A stretch of 10,963 nt of DNA. Source: Bacteroidales bacterium. Its GTDB lineage: Bacteria > Bacteroidota > Bacteroidia > Bacteroidales > UBA3663. A model generated the notes under the pieces. The model was not told the origin of the DNA. It made no database searches and saw only the letters and a list, made by a program, of their open reading frames with translations. The stretch is from contig JAGBQS010000267.1 in the NCBI GenBank assembly GCA_017632695.1, positions 1 through 10,963 of the forward strand. Reading direction: 5' to 3'. Both the position numbers and the translations under genes were made by a program. Below are positions 6,480 to 10,963 of this stretch, one piece after another; the stretch's first letter is position 1, and the number at the start of each line of letters is the position of its first letter.

Positions 6480-6821
6480 ACGATAAAAAAAAGAATGGAA
6501 CTGAAAAACGCAAAAAAAAGTTTCAAAAAGACGGAATCTTTGCGTTAACGGCCAAAAAACAGGGCCGGGTCATAACATTTTTGTATCATTTATCGAAATC
6601 AAAAGAAATTGTATCATATTTAAACGTCATTCTGAAAAAATCCATCTATCTTTGCACCATAAAAGTGAAAACTTCTGTCAGGAAGCAGAATTTGATGTCT
6701 TAAATCTTCAAAAAAGTGGATATTTAAGCCGAAAAAAGGGTTTGATTTATTACAAATACCTTATGGTTTTGTTTCTTTTATGGAAAATGTAACTTTTTAA
6801 AATATTCATGTAACAATTATT

Positions 6822-6854
6822 TTTGGTCTATTCGAAAAAAACAAGCTAACTTTG
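6822..6854 (+). promoter_or_regulatory. Promoter of the GH10-CE1/GH43 operon
   Basis: TTTG (6822-6825), a 21-nt spacer and TAACTTTG (6847-6854) fit the Bacteroidetes consensus. The predicted start near 6860 gives an unusually long 5' leader of about 240 nt before the GH10 ATG. Confidence 0.7.
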
Positions 6855-6901
6855 CAGCGCAATTTTAGGAGTTCCTTCATTACTCTGATACCTGTATAAT
6901 A

Positions 6902-6959
6902 GTTAGTTTATTGATTCGGTTAGTTGTTACATTTTGAGTTAGTAATTTGTTAAGTTAGT
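6902..6959 (+). repeat. Four GTTAGT direct repeats in the GH10 leader
   Basis: Copies lie at 6902-6907, 6919-6924, 6938-6943 and 6954-6959, spaced 17, 19 and 16 bp. They could be binding sites for a DNA- or RNA-binding regulator, or simply low-complexity AT-rich sequence. Confidence 0.4.
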
Positions 6960-6997
6960 AAAGATGGTAAAAAGTCTTCTCTATTAAGACCGACCGG

Positions 6998-7051
6998 TGC
7001 CTGTTCCTTGTTTGAAAGGAGCAGGCATTGCTCGTATCGGATAAGAGCAAT
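6998..7051 (+). promoter_or_regulatory. Two adjacent hairpins in the GH10 leader
   Basis: First stem: TGCCTGTTCCTT (6998-7009) with AAGGAGCAGGCA (7016-7027), 12 bp including one G-U pair, loop GTTTGA. Second stem: ATTGCTC (7027-7033) with GAGCAAT (7045-7051); TAT/ATA can pair inside it. No U-tract follows the first stem, so it is not an ordinary terminator. A role in mRNA stability or leader-based control is possible. Confidence 0.6.
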
Positions 7052-7103
7052 ACTTGACAGATTTATCGGAACGTATATATGAATCTTTTCTTATAATAAA
7101 CTT

Positions 7104-9263
7104 ATGAAAAAACTTTTAGCTCTTTGTGTAGCCATTGCTACCTGCTGTCCGATCCTGTTCGGTCAGAACCGTCCTGCCGACCGGAATCAGGCCGGCCTCA
7201 AGGATTCCTATCAGGACTATTTCAAGGTGGGCGTTGCCCTGAATGTACGTAACCTCACACCGGAACAGCAGTCGGTGGTTTTGCGCGAGTTCAATAGTGT
7301 GACTTGCGAGAACGAGATGAAACCGGCTTCCATTCACCCTTCTGAGAATGTGTGGAACTGGGGTGCTGCCGACAGCATCGCCAACTTCTGCCGTGCCAAC
7401 GGTATCAGGATGCGCGGACATTGTCTGGTTTGGCATGCCCAGTTTACCGAGTGGATGTTTACCGACAAGAAAGGCAAACCGGTTAAGAAAGAGATTTTCT
7501 ACAAGCGTCTGAAGGAGCATATTCAGACCGTTATGCAGCGCTACTCGGATGTGGTTTACTGCTGGGATGTGGTCAACGAGGCTATGTCGGACGGCGGCGG
7601 ATTCGGTCCAAGGGGACGTGAGCAGAGCCCGTACCGCAATTCCAGACTCTACCAGACGTTCGGTGATGAGTTTATTGCCAAGGCATTTGAATTTGCCCGT
7701 GAGGCAGACCCGAATGCGTTGCTGTTCTATAATGATTACAATGCTGCAGATCCTGCCAAGCGCGACCGTATCTTCAATATGGTCAAGAAGATGAAGGATG
7801 CCGGGGTACCTATTGACGGTATAGGCATGCAGGGTCATTATAATATATATGGTCCTTCGATGGAGGACATTGATGCCGCCATCACCAAGTATGCCACACT
7901 TGTGGATCATATCCATATTACCGAACTGGATGTGCGTATCAGCGAGGAAATGGGCGGTCAGCTGCAATTCAGCCGTAAGGCCATCGAGGTTAAGCCTTAC
8001 ATCCGTACCCTTCATACGGATCAGTATGCCCAGCTGTTCAAGGTGTTCCGCAAGCACAAGGATGTGCTCGATGTAGTGACCTTCTGGAATCTGCATGACG
8101 GCTGTTCATGGGTGGGCGTCAACAATTATCCGTTGCTCTTCGACAAGGATCTGAAGCCAAAGGCTGCCTACCAGGCTGTATGTAATTTTGATCCTAAGCT
8201 TGATAACTTCGTCGTGAAGGAAGATTTCGTCCCGTCGGAGATGAACCAGCCGGGCCAGCAGTACCCGATGGTAAATTCACAGGGTTATGCCCGCTTCCGT
8301 ATCGATGCCCCGCAGGCCAAGTCCGTATTGGTCAGTCTGGGTCTGGGCGGACGTGGCGGTACCGTGCTCCGGAAGAATAAGGATGGAATCTGGGAAGGTA
8401 CTACCGAAGGTCCTATGGACGAAGGTTTCCATTACTATCACCTGACCATCGATGGTGCCACGGTGAACGATCCGGGTACGCATAACTACTTCGGTTCCTG
8501 CCGGTGGGAGAGCGGTATCGAGATTCCTGCCCACGATAAGGATTTCTATGCCTGCCGCGAGGATATTGCCCACGGAACCATTCAGGAAGTGCTCTATTTC
8601 TCAAAAAGTACCGGACAGATGCAGACCGCTATGGTTTATCTGCCGCCTACATACGGAAAACTCGTGAAAGGCAAGCAGGAGCGGTTCCCGGTTCTTTATC
8701 TGCAGCACGGCTGGGGAGAGAACGAGACCAGCTGGGGTAAGCAGGGTCATGCCGGACTGATTATGGACAACCTTCTGGCCGAAGGCAAGATCAAGCCGTT
8801 CATCATTGTGATGGCATACGGTCTGACCAATAATATCAGGTTCGGTACCATCGGTCAGTTTACCGCCAAAGAGTTCGAGACCCTGCTTGTTGACGAACTG
8901 GTGCCTTTCATCGATGCCAACTTCCTGACCAAGGCCGATAAGTGGAACCGCGCAATGGCGGGTCTGTCAATGGGAGGCGTTGAAACCAGGCTTATTACGC
9001 TGCGTCGTCCGGAAGTGTTCGGCTACTACGGATTGCTGAGTGGCGGCATTTATATGCCGGAGGATATTAAGGATCCGAAGCAAGTGCGACTGATCTTCGA
9101 GAGTTGCGGATCGAAGGAGAGCCCCGATCGCATCCTCGAATCGGCTGAAGCGCTGAAGGCCGCCGGCTTCAATGCCGTAGGCTATGTCTCGGAAGGTACT
9201 GCCCATGAGTTCCTGACCTGGCGTCGAAGCCTGAAAGAAATGGCACCGCTGCTCTTTAAGTAA
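7104..9263 (+). CDS. xyn10D-fae1A: Bifunctional GH10 xylanase-CE1 feruloyl esterase (Xyn10D-Fae1A-like)
   Basis: 719 aa. The signal peptide (1-20) ends in LFG and is probably cut before Gln21. The GH10 barrel covers about 30-370, with acid/base Glu159 in DVVNEAMSD, nucleophile Glu274 in HITELDVRI, and the substrate-site motif GHCLVWHAQ. A short beta-sandwich follows at about 388-480, like the E-set/CBM48 domain that precedes many CE1 esterases. The CE1 alpha/beta-hydrolase covers about 490-719, with Ser622 in AGLSMGG and His701 in GTAHEFLTWR. The acid is uncertain: the usual Asp position appears to hold Glu672 (CGSKE). Order and size match the characterised P. ruminicola Xyn10D-Fae1A, which cuts xylan backbone and frees ferulate. 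So this protein likely opens feruloylated arabinoxylan outside the cytoplasm. It leads an operon: the next gene starts 45 bp after its stop with no terminator between. Confidence 0.95.
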   Translation: MKKLLALCVAIATCCPILFGQNRPADRNQAGLKDSYQDYFKVGVALNVRNLTPEQQSVVLREFNSVTCENEMKPASIHPSENVWNWGAADSIANFCRANGIRMRGHCLVWHAQFTEWMFTDKKGKPVKKEIFYKRLKEHIQTVMQRYSDVVYCWDVVNEAMSDGGGFGPRGREQSPYRNSRLYQTFGDEFIAKAFEFAREADPNALLFYNDYNAADPAKRDRIFNMVKKMKDAGVPIDGIGMQGHYNIYGPSMEDIDAAITKYATLVDHIHITELDVRISEEMGGQLQFSRKAIEVKPYIRTLHTDQYAQLFKVFRKHKDVLDVVTFWNLHDGCSWVGVNNYPLLFDKDLKPKAAYQAVCNFDPKLDNFVVKEDFVPSEMNQPGQQYPMVNSQGYARFRIDAPQAKSVLVSLGLGGRGGTVLRKNKDGIWEGTTEGPMDEGFHYYHLTIDGATVNDPGTHNYFGSCRWESGIEIPAHDKDFYACREDIAHGTIQEVLYFSKSTGQMQTAMVYLPPTYGKLVKGKQERFPVLYLQHGWGENETSWGKQGHAGLIMDNLLAEGKIKPFIIVMAYGLTNNIRFGTIGQFTAKEFETLLVDELVPFIDANFLTKADKWNRAMAGLSMGGVETRLITLRRPEVFGYYGLLSGGIYMPEDIKDPKQVRLIFESCGSKESPDRILESAEALKAAGFNAVGYVSEGTAHEFLTWRRSLKEMAPLLFK

Positions 9264-9308
9264 TCCGTTTTTATTGAAACGAAGCTGTTTGAAAACCTGA
9301 AACATGCA

Positions 9309-10963
9309 ATGATGAAAAAGAAATTGCTTTTTGCTTCCCTTCTGGGTTTCTGTGCCGTTGTTCAGGCACAGAATCCTTTCGTTCAGACCTGGTTCACAAG
9401 TGACCCTGCACCCATGGTACACGACGGTACGATGTATGTCTATACGGGTCATGACGAGGATAATGCCGACTTCTTCTGGATGCAGGAGTGGCGCGTGTAT
9501 TCGTCGAAGGATATGGTGAACTGGCAGGATCACGGTTCTCCGCTGGCACTTGAGAGCTTTTCCTGGGCCGATGACCGTGCCTGGGCAGCACAGACCATTG
9601 AGCGCAACGGTAAGTTCTACTGGTACATCTGTGCTCACTCCAAGCTTTCGAAAGGCATGGCAATCGGTGTTGCGGTGTCGGATAATCCGACAGGTCCTTT
9701 CCGTGATGCCATCGGAAAGCCGCTTTTCGAGAATGGTTCGTGGGACCATATTGATCCGACCGTGATGATTGACGACGATGGTCAGGCGTGGCTTTTCTGG
9801 GGTAATCCGCAGGTGTACTACCTGAAACTGAACGAAGACATGATCTCGTACTCAGGCGAGCTGGGCCGTCTTGATATGACGGAAGAGGCTTTCGGAGCTC
9901 CTGCCATGAACAGACGCGAAAAAGGCAAACAGTATAAGGATTGCTATACCGAGGGTCCCTGGATCCGAAAGGTGGATGCCCAAAAATACAAGGTCGATCC
10001 TCAGAAGGCTTACCAGCTGCTTTATGCAGCAGGCGGTGTCCCGGAGCATATCTCGTACAGCACGGCTCCGTCGCCGGAAGGTCCCTGGACCTATGCAGGC
10101 GAAATTATGCCGCTGAGCGAAACCAAGTCCTTTACCAATCATTGCGGCGTGGCCGATTTCCAGGGTCATAGCTATTTCTTCTATCATACGGGTAAGTTGC
10201 CTAAGGGTGGCGGCTTCGGACGCAGTGTGGCTGTCGAGGAGTTTGAGTACAATCCCGATGGCTCCTTCCCGACCATTCTGCCTACCGATGAGGGCGTGAA
10301 GCCGGTTGCCGGCTTTGATCCTTACCGCAGGGTGGAGGCCGAGACAATGGCCTTCTCGCGTGGAGTAAAGACGGAACAGAACAACGCAGTCGGCGTGTAT
10401 GTCTCCGAGATTCACGATGGCGACTATATCAAACTGCAGAACGTGGCTTTCGGAAAGAAGTATCCGCGTACCTTCAGTGCCCGCGTAGCAAGCGGTCTGC
10501 GAGGCGGTCAGATTGAGATTCGTCTGGACAGCCTGAACGGCCGGGTTCTTGGCGTTGTTAACGTGCCGGGAACGGGCGGCTGGGAGCAGTGGCAGACCAT
10601 TACGGTCGATTTGGACTACTCGACCCTGACCGAACTGAATGCCCCCACACGCACCATGGCCGGTCTGACGCTGCCGGATCACGCAGACCTGTATTTCGCA
10701 TTCAAGGGCCGTAAGGGTCCGAAACTCTTTAACTTCGACTGGTGGGAGATGCGTGGACTGGAGCAGGTAAACATGCCGCTTTTCCAGACTAAGTTTACGG
10801 CCGATCCTTCGCCCATCGTGGTAGGCGATACCCTCTTCCTCTTCACTTCGCACGATGCTTCGCCCGAAGATATTCCGGATGAGAACGAGAAAAACTCTGC
10901 CGGCTTCTTTATGTACGACTGGCTGCTGTGGAGTACTACCGATATGGTGAACTGGACGGAACA
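9309..10963 (+). CDS. Secreted GH43-CBM6-GH43 protein, 3'-truncated by the window
   Basis: 551 codons are visible and the frame is open to the window end. Start is ATG 9309 (an adjacent ATG at 9312 is equally possible). The signal peptide ends in VVQA, probably cut before Gln. The first GH43 propeller covers about 24-330: base Asp32 in TSDPAPM, pKa-modulator Asp149 in HIDPTVM, general acid Glu215 in YTEGPW. A CBM6 follows at about 338-482, opening with RRVEAETMAFS and closing with GGWEQWQT and FNFDWWEM, typical xylan-binding sandwich motifs. A second GH43 then begins at about 489: PLFQTKFTADPSPIV, with base Asp499, and STTDMVNW, mirroring the first domain's start. Relatives act as arabinofuranosidases or xylosidases on arabinoxylan. 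It is the second gene of the GH10-CE1 operon. Its total length and the second active site cannot be checked here. Confidence 0.9.
   Translation, partial: MMKKKLLFASLLGFCAVVQAQNPFVQTWFTSDPAPMVHDGTMYVYTGHDEDNADFFWMQEWRVYSSKDMVNWQDHGSPLALESFSWADDRAWAAQTIERNGKFYWYICAHSKLSKGMAIGVAVSDNPTGPFRDAIGKPLFENGSWDHIDPTVMIDDDGQAWLFWGNPQVYYLKLNEDMISYSGELGRLDMTEEAFGAPAMNRREKGKQYKDCYTEGPWIRKVDAQKYKVDPQKAYQLLYAAGGVPEHISYSTAPSPEGPWTYAGEIMPLSETKSFTNHCGVADFQGHSYFFYHTGKLPKGGGFGRSVAVEEFEYNPDGSFPTILPTDEGVKPVAGFDPYRRVEAETMAFSRGVKTEQNNAVGVYVSEIHDGDYIKLQNVAFGKKYPRTFSARVASGLRGGQIEIRLDSLNGRVLGVVNVPGTGGWEQWQTITVDLDYSTLTELNAPTRTMAGLTLPDHADLYFAFKGRKGPKLFNFDWWEMRGLEQVNMPLFQTKFTADPSPIVVGDTLFLFTSHDASPEDIPDENEKNSAGFFMYDWLLWSTTDMVNWTE

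Larger units (their letters stand above)
6383..7103. other. AT-rich intergenic region between divergent genes
   Basis: About 720 bp with no credible protein. It contains the YwqG-side -7 box and leader hairpin, an isolated TATCTTTG on the plus strand at 6647-6654 without a matching TTTG, the GH10 promoter at 6822-6854, and a roughly 240-nt GH10 leader with GTTAGT repeats and two hairpins. An 82-codon Lys-rich open frame at 6455-6703 is judged accidental. Confidence 0.65.

Noticed and set aside
6455..6703. 82-codon Lys-rich open frame upstream of GH10
   Set aside because: The composition simply reflects poly-A-rich intergenic DNA, and a -7 box for the opposite-strand gene lies inside it.
7104..7160. 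Lipobox in the GH10-CE1 signal peptide (IATCC)
   Set aside because: Thr before Cys is a poor lipobox, and a good type I site (LFG before Gln) follows.
7116..8096. Long antisense open frame (326 codons) under GH10
   Set aside because: It is fully covered by the strongly supported GH10 domain. The His/Ile-rich translation lacks any signal or motif and is a codon-bias shadow.
9852..10853. Antisense open frame (333 codons) under the GH43-CBM6 gene
   Set aside because: The sense frame has clear GH43 and CBM6 motifs throughout; the antisense protein shows none.

Overview
The window looks like chromosomal DNA of a Bacteroidales bacterium, most likely a Prevotella/Segatella-type xylan degrader from the gut or rumen. 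Three things point there. The promoters fit the Bacteroidetes pattern TTTG-N20/21-TAnnTTTG. Start codons lack Shine-Dalgarno sequences and follow AT-rich leaders. The protein set includes a GH10 xylanase-feruloyl esterase fusion laid out like Xyn10D-Fae1A of Prevotella ruminicola. Coding regions are near-balanced in GC, while the intergenic DNA is strongly AT-rich. Three of the four visible signal peptides are predicted to be cut just before Gln, a known Bacteroidetes trait (the 'Q-rule').

Layout: (1) 3-3489, the end of a plus-strand operon: a 5'-truncated GH43 glycosidase with a C-terminal beta-sandwich, then a secreted GH30 xylanase-like protein with an unassigned C-terminal module. A rho-independent terminator follows at about 3642-3681. 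(2) 3490-4592, about 1.1 kb with no credible gene but full of palindromic repeats: a roughly 275-bp chain of small hairpins, a nested inverted repeat at 4025-4124, and a 47-bp inverted repeat with a 96-bp AT-rich spacer at 4281-4470. (3) 4593-6479, a two-gene island without carbohydrate enzymes: a secreted papain-fold (C1B-type) cysteine peptidase, and on the opposite strand a YwqG/DUF1963-like protein whose 3' end overlaps the peptidase gene. (4) 6480-7103, an AT-rich region with the probable GH10 promoter and a roughly 240-nt structured leader. (5) 7104-10963, a second xylan operon: the GH10-CE1 fusion, then a GH43-CBM6-GH43 protein cut by the window end.

Together the carbohydrate enzymes form a coherent system for substituted xylan. 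GH10 and GH30 would cut the backbone, CE1 would release ferulate, and the GH43 domains would remove xylose and/or arabinose. No SusC/SusD pair or regulator lies inside the window. The strongest items for follow-up are the layered repeat region, the corrected start of the peptidase, the GH30 substitution at a substrate-recognition motif, and the double-GH43 architecture.
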